Shown: positions 13,377-23,714, numbered from the stretch's first letter. The stretch: DNA of 61,818 bases from Bradyrhizobium sp. CCH5-F6 (GCF_001556045.1 NZ_LSIC01000199.1:1-61818); one strand, 5' to 3'. Numbers and translations: made by a program. The notes: generated by a model not told the origin, from the sequence alone.

Positions 13377-14735
13377 TTAGTTCGCCGCTTTGGGCTTGTC
13401 GGTCGTCGCCTTGTTGTCGCCGCCCGGCGTGGGCGCGGCGGAGGCGCTGTTCTTGATGCCGTGGAGCAGGTCGCCGGCGAGCTTGAGCGCCTTGTCGTCC
13501 TTGGCATCCGGCGGGACGTAGGACTGCGAGCCGGTCTTCTCGTCGCCGTCGTTCTTCAGATGGCCGCGCAGCGAAGCCTCGCCCTTGGTGTCGGTACGCG
13601 ACTTCAGCTCGTCCGGCACGTCCTGCAGCACCTCGATGTCGGGCACGATGCCCTTGGCCTGGATCGACTTGCCCGACGGCGTGTAGTAGCGCGCCGTGGT
13701 CAGCCGCAGCGCGCCGTTGCCGCTTCCGAGCGGAATGATGGTCTGCACCGAGCCCTTGCCGAACGAGCGCGTGCCGACGATCGTCGCGCGCTTGTGGTCC
13801 TGCAGCGCGCCGGCGACGATTTCCGAAGCCGAGGCCGAGCCGCCATTGACCAGCACGATGACCGGCTTGCCCTTCGTCAGGTCGCCCGCATGCGCGGTGC
13901 GGCGCTGGGTTTCCTCGGCATTGCGGCCGCGGGTCGAGACGATCTCGCCCTTCTCGAGGAACGAGTCGGAGACGGTGACCGCTTCCTCGAGCAGGCCGCC
14001 CGGATTGTTGCGGAGGTCGATGATGAAGCCCTTGAGCTTGTCGCCGATCTGGTTCGTGAGGTTGGAGACCTCGCGCTTCAGGCCTTCGGTGGTCTGCTCG
14101 TTGAAGGTGGTGATTCGGATATAGGCGATGTCGTCCTGCTCGACGCGCGCGCGCACGGAGCGGACGCGGATGTTGTCGCGCACCAGGGTGACGTCGATCG
14201 GATTGTCCTGGCCCTTGCGGATGATCTTGAGCTTGATCTTGGTGTTGACCGGGCCGCGCATCTTCTCGACCGCCTGGTTCAGGGTCAGGCCCTGCACCGC
14301 CTCGTCGTCGAGATTGGTGATGATGTCGTTGGCCATGACGCCGGCGCGCGAGGCTGGCGTGTCGTCGATCGGCGAGACGACCTTGATCAGGCCGTCTTCC
14401 ATCGTGACCTCGATGCCGAGGCCGCCGAACTCACCGCGCGTCTGCACCTGCATGTCGCGGAAGCTCTTGGCGTCCATGTAGCTCGAATGCGGATCGAGGC
14501 CGGTGAGCATGCCGCTGATGGCGGATTCGATCAGCTTGGTGTCGTCGGGCTTCTCCACATAGTCGGAGCGCACGCGCTCGAAGACGTCGCCGAACAGATT
14601 GAGCTGGCGATAGGTGTCCGCGGTGGCGGCTCGCGCGCTGGAGCCCATGAACACGGCGCGGGGCTGGGTCACGAACAGCGTCAGCGCTGCACCGGTGGCG
14701 GCGCTGAGGAGGATTACTGAAGTCTTGCGCATCAT
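13377..14735 (-). CDS. ctpA: C-terminal processing serine protease, S41 family (CtpA)
   Basis: 452 residues. An N-terminal signal or anchor (about 5-25), PDZ domain (about 90-175) and S41 protease domain. The Ser/Lys catalytic dyad is S302 (NGGSASASE) and K327 (SFGKGSVQT), spaced 25 residues apart as in the family. The C terminus (about 395-452) is a low-complexity Lys/Asp/Ala tail. The enzyme cleaves C-terminal ends of periplasmic proteins, often peptidoglycan hydrolases. The start overlaps the stop of the EnvC-like gene by 4 bases, which supports a shared role in cell-wall hydrolase control. Confidence 0.93.
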   Translation of the reverse strand: MMRKTSVILLSAATGAALTLFVTQPRAVFMGSSARAATADTYRQLNLFGDVFERVRSDYVEKPDDTKLIESAISGMLTGLDPHSSYMDAKSFRDMQVQTRGEFGGLGIEVTMEDGLIKVVSPIDDTPASRAGVMANDIITNLDDEAVQGLTLNQAVEKMRGPVNTKIKLKIIRKGQDNPIDVTLVRDNIRVRSVRARVEQDDIAYIRITTFNEQTTEGLKREVSNLTNQIGDKLKGFIIDLRNNPGGLLEEAVTVSDSFLEKGEIVSTRGRNAEETQRRTAHAGDLTKGKPVIVLVNGGSASASEIVAGALQDHKRATIVGTRSFGKGSVQTIIPLGSGNGALRLTTARYYTPSGKSIQAKGIVPDIEVLQDVPDELKSRTDTKGEASLRGHLKNDGDEKTGSQSYVPPDAKDDKALKLAGDLLHGIKNSASAAPTPGGDNKATTDKPKAAN

Positions 14736-16111
14736 CCGCGAACCTTCTCGCCTTCATTTGCGGCCCACCATGGGCCTGGATCGACTGGAGTGCCGTCTTT
14801 ACGGAACTCGACATACAGCACAGGTTGACTTGCGTTCGTGGCGAGAATGGAGGCGACTTGAGATGTCGACCCCATGGTCGCGACTGGCTCCCCCGTGAGC
14901 ACAAACTGACCGATGCTGACCGAAATGCGCTCCATCCCGGCGATCAGGACATGATACCCGCCCCCGGCGTTGAGGATCAAGAGTTGTCCATAGCTGCGGA
15001 AGGGTCCGGCATAGACCACCCAGCCGTCACACGGGGTCGTGACCTGGGAGCCGGGCTTGGTAGCCAGCGAAATGCCCTTCTGGACCCCGCCGATTCCGTC
15101 GGAACCGCCAAAGTCCCTGATCTTGTTACCGTTAACAGGGAGGGGCAAAAGGCCCTTGGCTGAGGCAAAGGCGATCGCCGGGGTGGTGCGGGACTTGTCC
15201 TTGAAAGCGCCGGGTCCCGACTTGGCGCTCGCGGCCGCCTTTGCCTCGGCCTGCCTTGCGGCCTCCGCGGCCTTCTCGGCAGCCTTGGCGGCGCTTTGCA
15301 GGTCCTGCTCCATCTTGGCGATCAGCCCCTGGAGATCGCCGACCTGCTTTGACAGCGCGATGGCGCGCGAGCTCTCGGCGTCCAGATCCTTCTCGCGCGC
15401 CGCCTGCTGGCGCTGCCGCTCGTCGACCAGGGCGGCGAGCCGGGTCTGGTCGTTACGGACCTTGTCGCGATCGGAGGCGAGCTGGTCGCGCTCGGTGGCG
15501 ATGGTCTTGCGCAGGGCCACGAGCTCGCCGAGCTCGGCCGCGATCTTCTCGGCGCGGCCGCGCAATTCCGGCACGACGGCGCCGAGCAGCATCGCCGTGC
15601 GCAGCGAATGCAGCGCGTCTTCGGGCCGCACCAGCAGCGCCGGCGGCGTGCGCCTTCCGGCGCGCTGCAAGGCCGCCAGCACCTCGACGATGTCGGCGCG
15701 GCGCGAATCGAGCGAGGCGCGCATCTGCTGCTCGCGGCCGTTCAGCGCGCGCAGTCGCGCTTCGGTCTCGTCGATCTTGGTCTCCACGGTGCGCACGTTG
15801 GCGGCGGTCTCGATCAGCTGCTGATTGAGCTGGGTGCGGTCCTGGCCGAGCGCGGCGATCTCGGCCTTGAGCTTGGCTTGCGCTTCTTCCGCGATCTTCT
15901 GCCTCGCACGCGCGGCCTCCAGCTCCTGCTCGCGCTGCTTGATCGCATCGGGCGAGATCGCCGCGGTCTGCGGAGCCGGTGTCGCCGTCTGGGCTTGCGC
16001 GAGGCTTTCTTCGGCGAAGAGGCTTGCGCCGGCGACGTTGGCGATCAGCAACAGGTTGAGGAGCGGCGCTCGCATCGTGTCGGCAAAGGTGCTCGTTGTG
16101 GCGCGCATCAC
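14732..16111 (-). CDS. EnvC-like murein hydrolase activator (degenerate M23/LytM)
   Basis: 459 residues. Signal peptide (about 12-38), a long coiled coil (about 55-270, heptad-rich Glu/Lys/Leu/Arg), then a C-terminal LytM domain (about 335-455). The metal-binding H-x3-D site of active M23 peptidases is replaced (GISLATKPG), so it is probably an amidase activator and not an enzyme. The 4-base overlaps with rlmH upstream and ctpA downstream argue for the start at 16111; an internal Met (residue 13) is the alternative. Confidence 0.88.
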   Translation of the reverse strand: MMRATTSTFADTMRAPLLNLLLIANVAGASLFAEESLAQAQTATPAPQTAAISPDAIKQREQELEAARARQKIAEEAQAKLKAEIAALGQDRTQLNQQLIETAANVRTVETKIDETEARLRALNGREQQMRASLDSRRADIVEVLAALQRAGRRTPPALLVRPEDALHSLRTAMLLGAVVPELRGRAEKIAAELGELVALRKTIATERDQLASDRDKVRNDQTRLAALVDERQRQQAAREKDLDAESSRAIALSKQVGDLQGLIAKMEQDLQSAAKAAEKAAEAARQAEAKAAASAKSGPGAFKDKSRTTPAIAFASAKGLLPLPVNGNKIRDFGGSDGIGGVQKGISLATKPGSQVTTPCDGWVVYAGPFRSYGQLLILNAGGGYHVLIAGMERISVSIGQFVLTGEPVATMGSTSQVASILATNASQPVLYVEFRKDGTPVDPGPWWAANEGEKVRG

Positions 16112-16590
16112 GCGCGGTGATAGGGATGGCCGGCCAGAATGGTGGTGGCCCGATAAAGCTGTTCCAGAAGCATGACGCGGACCATTTGGTGCGGCCAGGT
16201 CGCAGAGCCGAACGCGATCGCGAGCTTGGCCTTACGGCGCAATTCGGGCGAAAGTCCGTCCGCCCCTCCGATCACGAAGAAAGTATGTCCGGCACCCTCG
16301 TCGCGCCAGCGCCCGAGATGCCGTGCGAATACGGTGGAGTCGAGATTCTGGCCCCGCTCGTCCAGCGCCACCAGGATCGATTTCTCCGGCATATGCGCGC
16401 TGATTGCCGCGGCCTCTTCGGCCATCCGCGTCGCAGCGTCGCGCGCACGGCTTTCTGGAACTTCATAAACGGCCAGATCGCGAAATCCGAGCTTGCGGCC
16501 GGTCTCCATGAACCGCTCGAAATAGCGGTCGGCAAGTTCCCGTTCGGGGCCTTGCTTCAGCCGGCCCACCGCAATGACGGCAACACGCAT
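16108..16590 (-). CDS. rlmH: 23S rRNA (pseudouridine-1915-N3) methyltransferase RlmH
   Basis: 160 residues, the typical small SPOUT methyltransferase. The SAM-binding knot is visible (FVIGGADGLSPE at about 104-115, and MVRVMLLEQLYRA near the C terminus). It methylates the pseudouridine of helix 69 in 70S ribosomes. It is first of a coupled trio with the EnvC-like and CtpA genes. rsfS lies 113 bp upstream on the same strand. Confidence 0.95.
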   Translation of the reverse strand: MRVAVIAVGRLKQGPERELADRYFERFMETGRKLGFRDLAVYEVPESRARDAATRMAEEAAAISAHMPEKSILVALDERGQNLDSTVFARHLGRWRDEGAGHTFFVIGGADGLSPELRRKAKLAIAFGSATWPHQMVRVMLLEQLYRATTILAGHPYHRA

Positions 16591-16703
16591 GATCTTCTTC
16601 AGGGTCGCGTTTCAAGACCGCGCGCCATGAGCGCGCGCACGACGCTAGCATGCGCGTCAGCCGATTCGAAATCGGCTCCAAGAGCCTGGATCGCCCTTCG
16701 AGC

Positions 16704-17141
16704 CTAGATCGCCTTCGCCGCCCCCGGGCCCTGCGTGTACAATCTCTCGAGATTGTAGAACTCGCGGACTTCGGGTCTGAACACGTGCACGATCACGTCG
16801 CCGCAATCGATCAGCACCCAGTCGCAATTGGGCAAGCCCTCGACATGGATGTTCTTGATGCCGTTTTCCTTGAGGCTCTTGGTGACGTTTTCCGCGATCG
16901 CGCCGACGTGCCGGTTCACCCGGCCGGTGGTGACGATCATGTAGTCGGAATACGCCGATTTGCCGCGAAGGTCGATGGTGACCGTCTCTTCCGCCTTCAT
17001 GTCCTCGAGGCGGGAGAGGATCAGGCTCAGAGTCTTGTCGGCGTCGGGTTGCGCCTTCAAGGCCGCAGCTTGGGTCGAAGTCTTACGCGTTGGCTTGGCA
17101 ACCTTGGGTAAAACAGACTTCGTCGAAGCTGACTTGGACAA
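16704..17141 (-). CDS. rsfS: Ribosomal silencing factor RsfS
   Basis: 145 residues. The core (about 35-140) has SLILSRLEDMKAEETVTIDL, DYMIVTTGRVNRHVGAIAE, GLPNCDWVLIDCGDVIVHVF and REFYNLERLY, all standard for RsfS/Iojap. It binds L14 and blocks subunit joining in starvation. The first about 30 residues (Lys/Ser/Ala-rich) exceed the usual length, so an internal start cannot be excluded. Confidence 0.93.
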   Translation of the reverse strand: MSKSASTKSVLPKVAKPTRKTSTQAAALKAQPDADKTLSLILSRLEDMKAEETVTIDLRGKSAYSDYMIVTTGRVNRHVGAIAENVTKSLKENGIKNIHVEGLPNCDWVLIDCGDVIVHVFRPEVREFYNLERLYTQGPGAAKAI

Positions 17142-17272
17142 TACAGATGTGGCCAGGGACCATTCCTTTCACTGTATCGCGAACGCCGAATCCGGCGCTC
17201 ACCGGTTACACTACATCATGTGGGGTTAAGGGTTTCAATATGCCAGAGAGCCCCTAGCCCGCACACTTCGTC

Positions 17273-17917
17273 TCACTTCGTACCTTTCCAGCTCCCGTCC
17301 GGGTTCCGCAGGCCCGTCGAGGACAGATTCAGCTTCAATCCGGTCAGGAAGACCCAGGCCGGCGCCGGCCGATCCGCAAGCAGTGCTGCCTTATTCTCCG
17401 GCAGCCGGTACCTCGATAACGCCTGGGCGGCGACCGAGCCGAGAGCGCGAAAACTCTGCGGAGGGCGATCGATGACTGCAATCGGCACCAGTGCGGCGAT
17501 GCGGCGCCACTCCTGCCAACGATGGAATTGAGCCAGATTGTCGGCGCCCATGATCCAGACAAAGCGCAAGCCGGGAAAGCGGCGGCGCAAGATGTTGATC
17601 GTGTCGATAGTGTAGCGCGTGTGAATGACGGATTCGAGACAGCTCACCTCGATGCGCGGATCGTTCGCGACGTCGCGCGCGGCCTGCACACGTGCGCCGA
17701 GCTCGTGCAGCGTGCCGTTCTCCTTGAGCGGATTGCCCGGCGTGACCAGCCACCACACGCGATCGAGCTGCAATCGCTTCAACGCGAACCGGCTGATGGC
17801 GCGATGCGCCTGATGCGGCGGATTGAACGAGCCGCCGAGCAGGCCGATGCGCATGCCCGGCGTGTGGGGCGGGACTGCTTGCGCCGGGAAACGCGGCACG
17901 ACGAAGTTGTTGCTCAA
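17273..17917 (-). CDS. nadD: Nicotinate-nucleotide adenylyltransferase NadD
   Basis: 214 residues. The nucleotidyltransferase motif [12 protein letters not shown] begins near residue 28, and the C-terminal LSSTGLR is the second nucleotide-binding motif. The enzyme makes deamido-NAD from nicotinate mononucleotide and ATP. The first 20 residues (up to PPHTPGM) may be a dispensable extension, and Met21 is an alternative start. It lies 19 bp after proA on the same strand. Confidence 0.95.
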   Translation of the reverse strand: MSNNFVVPRFPAQAVPPHTPGMRIGLLGGSFNPPHQAHRAISRFALKRLQLDRVWWLVTPGNPLKENGTLHELGARVQAARDVANDPRIEVSCLESVIHTRYTIDTINILRRRFPGLRFVWIMGADNLAQFHRWQEWRRIAALVPIAVIDRPPQSFRALGSVAAQALSRYRLPENKAALLADRPAPAWVFLTGLKLNLSSTGLRNPDGSWKGTK

Positions 17918-17936
17918 TGTCCGCGCCTCGCGACGT

Positions 17937-19244
17937 CTACGGCCGCGTCTGCCCGGTGCCGCGAACGCGATATTTGAAGCTGGTCAACTGCTCGGCGCCG
18001 ACGGGGCCGCGGGCGTGGAAGCGGCCGGTGGCGATGCCGATCTCCGCGCCGAAGCCGAACTCGCCGCCATCGGCGAACTGCGTCGAGGCGTTGTGGAGCA
18101 CGATCGCGGAATCGACCTCGTTCAGGAACTTCTGCGCCGCACGCTCGTCCGCGCTCACGATCGCATCGGTGTGATGCGAGCCGTGGTTCTGGATATGCGC
18201 GATCGCGCCGTCGACGCCGTCGACCACCTTCGCCGCGATGATCGCGTCGAGATATTCGGTGTCCCAATCCTCTTCGCTGGCAGGCTTGACCCGCGCATCG
18301 GTCTTCTGCACGGCGTCGTCGCCGCGCACCTCGCAGCCGGCATCGAGAAGCATCTCCACCAGCGGCTTCAGGTTCTTGCCGGCAGCGGCGCGATCGACCA
18401 GCAACGTCTCGGCCGCGCCGCAGACGCCGGTGCGTCGCATCTTGGCGTTGAGCACGATCGACTTCGCCATGGCGAGGTCGGCGCTGCCGTCGACATAGAC
18501 GTGGTTGACGCCTTCGAGATGCGCGAACACGGGAACGCGCGCCTCCTGCTCGACGCGTGCGACGAGGCTCTTGCCCCCGCGCGGCACGATCACGTCGATG
18601 GCGCCGTTCAACCCCGACAGCATCATGCCGACCGCGGCGCGGTCGCGCGTCGGGACCAGCGTGATCGCGGCTTCGGGCAGGCCAGCTTCGCGCAGGCCCT
18701 GCACAAGGCATTCGTGAATGGCGCGGCACGACCGGAAACTGTCGGAGCCGCCGCGCAGGATCACGGCATTGCCGGACTTCAGGCACAGCACTCCGGCGTC
18801 GGCCGCGACGTTGGGCCGGCTCTCGAAGATCACGCCGACGACGCCGAGCGGCACGCGCACGCGCTCGATCGTCATGCCGTTCGGCCGCTGCCAGCTCTCG
18901 GTGACGACGCCGATGGGATCGGCAATGCCGCGCACGATGGCGATCCCTTCGGCCATGCCCTCGATCCGCGCCGCCGTCAGCGTCAGGCGGTCGATGAAGG
19001 AAGCGGTCATGTTGCCGGAGGCACGGGCCTCGGCGACGTCCTCGGCATTGGCGGCAAGGATCGCTGGAGCGTGCTCGCGGATCGCCCGCTCCATGGCCTC
19101 GAGCGCCCGGTTCTTCTGCTCCGGCGGCGCCAGCGCCAGCACACGCGCGGCAGCGCGGGCTCGGGTGGCGAGATCGGACATCAGCGCCAAGAGTTCGCTC
19201 GTTCGATCGGCAGTGCCGTCAACGGCTTTGAGGGGGGCGGCCAT
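17937..19244 (-). CDS. proA: Gamma-glutamyl phosphate reductase ProA
   Basis: 435 residues from the ATG at 19244; the frame is open to 19436 but upstream codons fall in a repeat-rich gap. The catalytic Cys is in [11 protein letters not shown] (about 285-295). The aldehyde-dehydrogenase-like fold signature ([27 protein letters not shown]) is intact. It makes glutamate semialdehyde for proline synthesis from the product of ProB, encoded just upstream on the same strand. Confidence 0.96.
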   Translation of the reverse strand: MAAPLKAVDGTADRTSELLALMSDLATRARAAARVLALAPPEQKNRALEAMERAIREHAPAILAANAEDVAEARASGNMTASFIDRLTLTAARIEGMAEGIAIVRGIADPIGVVTESWQRPNGMTIERVRVPLGVVGVIFESRPNVAADAGVLCLKSGNAVILRGGSDSFRSCRAIHECLVQGLREAGLPEAAITLVPTRDRAAVGMMLSGLNGAIDVIVPRGGKSLVARVEQEARVPVFAHLEGVNHVYVDGSADLAMAKSIVLNAKMRRTGVCGAAETLLVDRAAAGKNLKPLVEMLLDAGCEVRGDDAVQKTDARVKPASEEDWDTEYLDAIIAAKVVDGVDGAIAHIQNHGSHHTDAIVSADERAAQKFLNEVDSAIVLHNASTQFADGGEFGFGAEIGIATGRFHARGPVGAEQLTSFKYRVRGTGQTRP

Positions 19245-19413
19245 GGGGTCAAACCTTCTGCTAAGGCAGTGTCCTAGCACGGAAATCCCGCTTCTGCGAA
19301 GGGCGGGAAGGGTATGGCAGGTCTCCCTGATGGTTTGGCACTGGTCAACCCGGACGTCATGGCCGGGCCTGTCCGGGCCATCCACGACCTTTCGCGCGGC
19401 ACCAAGAACGTGG

Positions 19414-19436
19414 ATGCCTGGGACAAGCCCGGGCAT
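19414..19436. repeat. REP-like palindrome between proA and proB
   Basis: A near copy of the element at 7707-7729: arms atgcctggg / cccgggcat around loop acaag. The flanking bases tggatgcc and ggcat-acg also match. Confidence 0.75.
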
Positions 19437-19448
19437 AACGGCAGCGTG

Positions 19449-20570
19449 CTACCCGCCCACCACGAGATCGTCGCGGTGGATCATCTCGGACCGCCCGCTG
19501 ATGCCGAGGATGGACATCACGTCCGGGGAGGAGCGGCCCTTGATCCGCTCGGCGACCTCCGCGTCATAGGCGATCAGGCCGCGGCCGATTTCGCTGGTGT
19601 CGGGGCCACGCACGATCACGGCATCGCCGCGGGCGAACTGGCCCTCGACCTTGATCACGCCGGCCGGCAGCAGGCTGGCGCCGGCGCGCAGCGCCGTCAC
19701 GGCGCCGGCATCGATGGTCAGCGTGCCCTTCGGCTCCAGCGTGCCCGCGATCCAGCGCTTGCGCGAGGTGATGGGATTGGCCGGCGTCAGGAACCAGGTG
19801 CAGCGGCCGCCATCTGCGATGGCCTGCAGCGGATGTTCGATCTTGCCGGATGCGATCAGCATATGCGTGCCGCCGGTGGTGGCGATCTTGGCCGCCTCGA
19901 CCTTGGTGCGCATGCCGCCGCGCGACAGCTCGGACTCGGCGTCTCCCGCCACCGCCTCGATCTCCGAGGAGATGCTCTCGACCACGGGAATCAGCCTGGC
20001 GTTCGGATTGTTCTTCGGCGGGGCGTCGTAGAGCCCGTCGATGTCGGACAGCAGCACGAGCAGGTCGGCGCTCGCCATGGTGGCGACGCGCGCGGCGAGG
20101 CGGTCATTGTCGCCGTAGCGGATCTCGTTGGTGGCGACCGTGTCGTTCTCGTTGATCACGGGAATGGCGCGCCACTCCAGCAGCTTGCCGATGGTGGAGC
20201 GGGCATTGAGGTAGCGGCGGCGCTCCTCGGTGTCCTGGAGCGTCACCAGGATCTGGCCGGCGCCGATGCCGTGGGCGCCCAGCACCTCCGACCAGATCCG
20301 GGCCAGTGCGATCTGGCCGACCGCGGCGGCGGCCTGGCTCTCCTCCAGCTTCAGCGGGCCGCGCGGCAGCTTGAGCCGGCTGCGGCCGAGCGCGATCGAG
20401 CCCGAGGAGACCACCAGCACGTCGCGGCCCTCGCGGTGCAACTTCGCCATGTCGTCGGCCAGGGCCGCCAGCCAGGACGCCCGCACCTCGCCCTTGTCGG
20501 AATCGACCAGCAGCGCGGAGCCGACCTTGACGACGATACGGCGGAATTGACTGAGTTCGGGGCTGGCCAT
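19449..20570 (-). CDS. proB: Glutamate 5-kinase ProB
   Basis: 373 residues. Amino-acid kinase domain at about 8-260 ([46 protein letters not shown]) and a C-terminal PUA domain (about 280-360). It phosphorylates glutamate as the first, feedback-inhibited step of proline synthesis. The proA gene is 204 bp downstream across a repeat. obgE lies further upstream on the same strand; the usual obgE-proB-proA order is interrupted here by the Bug-type and sulfatase genes. Confidence 0.96.
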   Translation of the reverse strand: MASPELSQFRRIVVKVGSALLVDSDKGEVRASWLAALADDMAKLHREGRDVLVVSSGSIALGRSRLKLPRGPLKLEESQAAAAVGQIALARIWSEVLGAHGIGAGQILVTLQDTEERRRYLNARSTIGKLLEWRAIPVINENDTVATNEIRYGDNDRLAARVATMASADLLVLLSDIDGLYDAPPKNNPNARLIPVVESISSEIEAVAGDAESELSRGGMRTKVEAAKIATTGGTHMLIASGKIEHPLQAIADGGRCTWFLTPANPITSRKRWIAGTLEPKGTLTIDAGAVTALRAGASLLPAGVIKVEGQFARGDAVIVRGPDTSEIGRGLIAYDAEVAERIKGRSSPDVMSILGISGRSEMIHRDDLVVGG

Positions 20571-20766
20571 GTGTATGTGGGTCGGCGCTGGATGCGAATT
20601 GCTCGGGAACGGCGGAGCGACAGGCGGCGCCGATGAGCCCTGCTTTTGCAGCAGGACCGTGACCGGCGCAAGGTATCGGCGTGGTAAACGGCGCAGGTCG
20701 GCCTTGTGTCCGGCGTCCGCCTGGCTCTAATGGCCGCCAACGATAACGAGCCGAAAGAGGAAACGA

Positions 20767-21744
20767 ATGGATCGCCGCAAATTCATGGCCGGATGTCTTG
20801 GGGGATATCTTGGGCTGCCGCTGTTGGCGCAGGCGGGCGGGGCGCACGCGCAGGCGGGGCTGACCAAGGTCATCTTCCCGTTCGCAGCGGGAGCTGGCGG
20901 CGACACGTTGTGCCGTCTCATCGCGCAGGAAATGGCGCCACTGCTGCAACGGACCATCGTGGTCGAGAACCGCACCGGCGGCGACGGCCTGATCGGCATC
21001 AAGGCGGTGAAGGGGGCAAGCCCCGACGGCAGCATGGTGCTGGTGACGACCGGCCCGACCATGTACCTGCTGCCGATGGTGGAGACGACACCGAGCTTCG
21101 ACACGGCCACGGATTTCATGCCGGTGTCGCTGCTGGCGCGGTTCGAGTTCGCCGTCGTGATCAGCCCGGGGATCGACGTCCCGGATTTCAAGAGTTTCGT
21201 CACGTGGCTGAAGGCGCATCCGGACAAGACCTCGTTCGGCGTGCCGAGCAACGGCACCATCCCGCATTTCACGGGCTCCAAGCTCGAGAAGGACCTCGGT
21301 ATTCCCCTGACCCGCGTGCCCTATCGGGGCAGCGCGCCCATCCTCAACGATCTCGTCGGCGGCCATCTCTCGTTCGGCATCACGACATTGGCCGACGCTC
21401 TGCCGCAGCATCGCGCCAAGGGCGTTAAGATCATCGCGGTCGCAAGCGCCGAGCGCTCGCCCTTCGCGCCCGACGTTCCGACGCTGAAGGAGAACGGCAT
21501 CGATCTCGTCGCGGACGCCTGGTACGGCATGTGGCTTCCCGCGGGCAGTCCGCCGGAGTTCGCCGGCAAGCTTGGTGCGGCCGCGAGCGCCGCGCTGGCC
21601 AAGCCCGAGGTGAAGGAAAAGCTGACGGCGATCGGGATGATCCCGGTCGGCAGCAATGCGGATGGGCTTGCGAAGGAGCTCGCCGCGAATATCGCGCTGT
21701 GGCAGCCGATCGTGAAGGCGACGGGCTACAAGATCGAGAATTAG
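20767..21744 (+). CDS. Tripartite tricarboxylate transporter (Bug/TctC) substrate-binding protein
   Basis: 325 residues. The N terminus (MDRRKFMAG, hydrophobic core, AHAQ) is an export signal that resembles a Tat signal with RRKF. The mature part has the Bug signature VIFPFAAGAGGDTLCRL, VENRTGGDGLIG and GSAPILNDLVGGHLSFG. Bug proteins bind small carboxylates in the periplasm; the ligand is unknown. No TctA/TctB genes are adjacent, so it is an orphan binding protein, which is frequent in this family. AAGAGG lies before the ATG. Confidence 0.9.
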   Translation: MDRRKFMAGCLGGYLGLPLLAQAGGAHAQAGLTKVIFPFAAGAGGDTLCRLIAQEMAPLLQRTIVVENRTGGDGLIGIKAVKGASPDGSMVLVTTGPTMYLLPMVETTPSFDTATDFMPVSLLARFEFAVVISPGIDVPDFKSFVTWLKAHPDKTSFGVPSNGTIPHFTGSKLEKDLGIPLTRVPYRGSAPILNDLVGGHLSFGITTLADALPQHRAKGVKIIAVASAERSPFAPDVPTLKENGIDLVADAWYGMWLPAGSPPEFAGKLGAAASAALAKPEVKEKLTAIGMIPVGSNADGLAKELAANIALWQPIVKATGYKIEN

Positions 21745-21764
21745 ACCTTCGCGGTCTTTCTGTC

Positions 21765-21876
21765 CCCTCATCCTGAGGAGCTTGCGAAGCAAGCGTCTCG
21801 AAGGATGCAGGCCGAGGTGCGAGGGCCGGGCCTGCATGGTTCGAGACGGCGCTGTCGCGCCTCCTCACCATGAGGG
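21765..21876. repeat. Long palindromic repeat, copy 1 (ctcatcctgaggag ... ctcctcaccatgaggg)
   Basis: The ends are complementary (ccctcatcctgaggag against ctcctcaccatgaggg), and internal arms (gcttgcgaagcaagc; gcgtctcgaaggatg; tggttcgagac) also pair. A second copy with the same outer and inner motifs is at 23608-23714, so the two copies bracket the sulfatase gene. Confidence 0.85.
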
Positions 21877-21878
21877 TT

Positions 21879-23513
21879 CTACATCTTCGCGCGCTGTGCG
21901 ATGCCGTCCTTGATCGCGGCGAGCTCTCTCTCGTCCCAGATGCCGATCAAAACCCCGCCCTTCACCTGGAGCTGGTTGTCCGCATAGGCCGCGATCTTCT
22001 CGCGCGGCGTCGTGATGTGGCCGTTCGGATGCAGCGCCCAGTCGAACAGCTCGGCCTGCAATCGCGCGATGATCGCAGCGCAATCGGGGTCGTCGCCGCG
22101 ATCCAGATACTCGTCCGGATCGGTTTCGAGATCGTACAGCATCGGCCGGAAGCCGGAGGCGTGGATGTACTTCCAGCGGCCGTCGAAAACCATGAACAGG
22201 CGGCAGCGCTCGATCGGCTGGTTCAGCTTCAGCCGCACGTCCTGCATGGCATAGTCGTATTCGGAGAACGCGACCTTGCGCCAGTCCGGCGGCGCCGGCC
22301 CGCGCAGCAGCGGGAGCAGCGAGCGTCCTTCGAGAATGTGGCCCGGCACCTTGCCGCCGAAATAATCGACGAAGGTCGGCGCGAGATCGATCGCCTCCAC
22401 CAGCGCGTCGCTGCGCGTGCCCCGCGTGGCGTCGGCCTCCTTCGAGGGATCGATAATGATGAGCGGGATCTTCGCGGACTGCTCGTGGAACAGATCCTTC
22501 TCGCCCATCCAGTGATCGCCGAGATAATCGCCATGATCGGAGGTGAACACGATCATCGTCGTCTCCAGCAGGCCGCGCTCACCTAAGAATTTCATCAGTA
22601 CGCCCATCTGGTCGTCGATCTGGGTGATCAGGCCCATATAGGTCGGGATCACCTTTTCGCGGGCATCGTCGCGCGCCATGTTGCGGGAGTAGCGCATGTC
22701 CATATAGGCGCCGAACACGGGATGCGGATTTTGCCGCTCGCGCTCGGAGCGAGTCACTGGGATCATGTCGTCGGTCGAGTACATGCTGGCGTAAGGTTCG
22801 GGCGCGATGTAGGGCCAGTGCGGCTTGATGTAGGACAGATGCAGGCACCACGGCCTGCCGTCGGTCTCGGCCTCGCTGATGAAGTCCATCGCCCGCCGCG
22901 TCATGTAGGGCGTCTCGGAATGCTCGTCCGGCACGCGCGCGGCCTTGTCCGCATGCACCAGCAGCCAGCCGTTCTGCAACGAGCCGTCGTCGGCCGCGCC
23001 TGAATTCGCCCAATGCTCCCAGGGATTGGCGGCTTCGAACCCCTGCCGGCGCAGATAGTCATCGTATTTCGGCCGCGGCCGTCCGGTCGGATGCAGGCCG
23101 TCGTCGCGCTCATAGGGCTCGAAACCGCATTCGGCGACATGCACGCCGATCACCGATTCCGGGGGAATGCCGAGTGCCTTCATGCCTTCGAGATCGGGAG
23201 CCATGTGGGTCTTGCCGACCAGCACATTGCGCACGCCGATCTTTTTGAGGTGATCGCCGAGCGTGGGCTCGCCGACGCGCAGCGGCCAGCCGTTCCAATG
23301 CGAGCCGTGCGAGCGCATGTAGCGGCCGGTGTAGAACGACATCCGCGACGGGCCGCAGATCGGCGATTGCACATAGGCCTTGGTGAAGAGCACGCCGCGC
23401 CTCGCCATGGCGTCGATGTTCGGCGTCTTCAGCGTGGGATGGCCGGTGCAGCCGAGATAGTCATAGCGAAGCTGGTCGCACATGATCCAGAGAACGTTCT
23501 TCGCGCGCGCCAT
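21879..23513 (-). CDS. Sulfatase / phosphonate monoester hydrolase-like enzyme of the alkaline phosphatase superfamily
   Basis: 544 residues. The metal site MCDQLR is at about 11-16. The C-x-P-x-R motif C53-G-P-S-R57 would be converted to formylglycine by a maturase. FTSDHGDYLGDHW and a C-terminal RRGDD-like region are present. There is no signal peptide, so it is probably cytoplasmic. Cytoplasmic Cys-type enzymes of rhizobia include phosphonate monoester hydrolases and choline-sulfatase-like proteins; I cannot decide between them. It is flanked on both sides by copies of one palindromic repeat. Confidence 0.85.
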   Translation of the reverse strand: MARAKNVLWIMCDQLRYDYLGCTGHPTLKTPNIDAMARRGVLFTKAYVQSPICGPSRMSFYTGRYMRSHGSHWNGWPLRVGEPTLGDHLKKIGVRNVLVGKTHMAPDLEGMKALGIPPESVIGVHVAECGFEPYERDDGLHPTGRPRPKYDDYLRRQGFEAANPWEHWANSGAADDGSLQNGWLLVHADKAARVPDEHSETPYMTRRAMDFISEAETDGRPWCLHLSYIKPHWPYIAPEPYASMYSTDDMIPVTRSERERQNPHPVFGAYMDMRYSRNMARDDAREKVIPTYMGLITQIDDQMGVLMKFLGERGLLETTMIVFTSDHGDYLGDHWMGEKDLFHEQSAKIPLIIIDPSKEADATRGTRSDALVEAIDLAPTFVDYFGGKVPGHILEGRSLLPLLRGPAPPDWRKVAFSEYDYAMQDVRLKLNQPIERCRLFMVFDGRWKYIHASGFRPMLYDLETDPDEYLDRGDDPDCAAIIARLQAELFDWALHPNGHITTPREKIAAYADNQLQVKGGVLIGIWDERELAAIKDGIAQRAKM

Positions 23514-23607
23514 GCGTCATCCCTGCCGTTTTTTGATCGTGCGATGCTGCGATATCGGAGCGGCGAAGACAAGCCAGTGCTCAATTTGCTCCCGTCAAGA
23601 CCACCGA

Positions 23608-23714
23608 CCCTCATCCTGAGGAGCCCGCGCAGCGGGCGTCTCGAAGGATGGCAACGGGCGAGAGCCGGGCCTTCATGGTTCGAGACGCGCGTTCCGCGCT
23701 CCTCACCATGATGG
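23608..23714. repeat. Long palindromic repeat, copy 2 flanking the sulfatase gene
   Basis: Same order of motifs as at 21765-21876: ctcatcctgaggag, gcgtctcgaaggatg, tggttcgagac, ctcctcaccatga. The two copies lie in the same orientation, 1.7 kb apart. Confidence 0.85.

Noticed and set aside
20104..21837. 577-residue frame antisense to the Bug-type gene and proB edge
   Set aside because: Shadow frame; Arg/His/Gln-rich with no recognisable domain.
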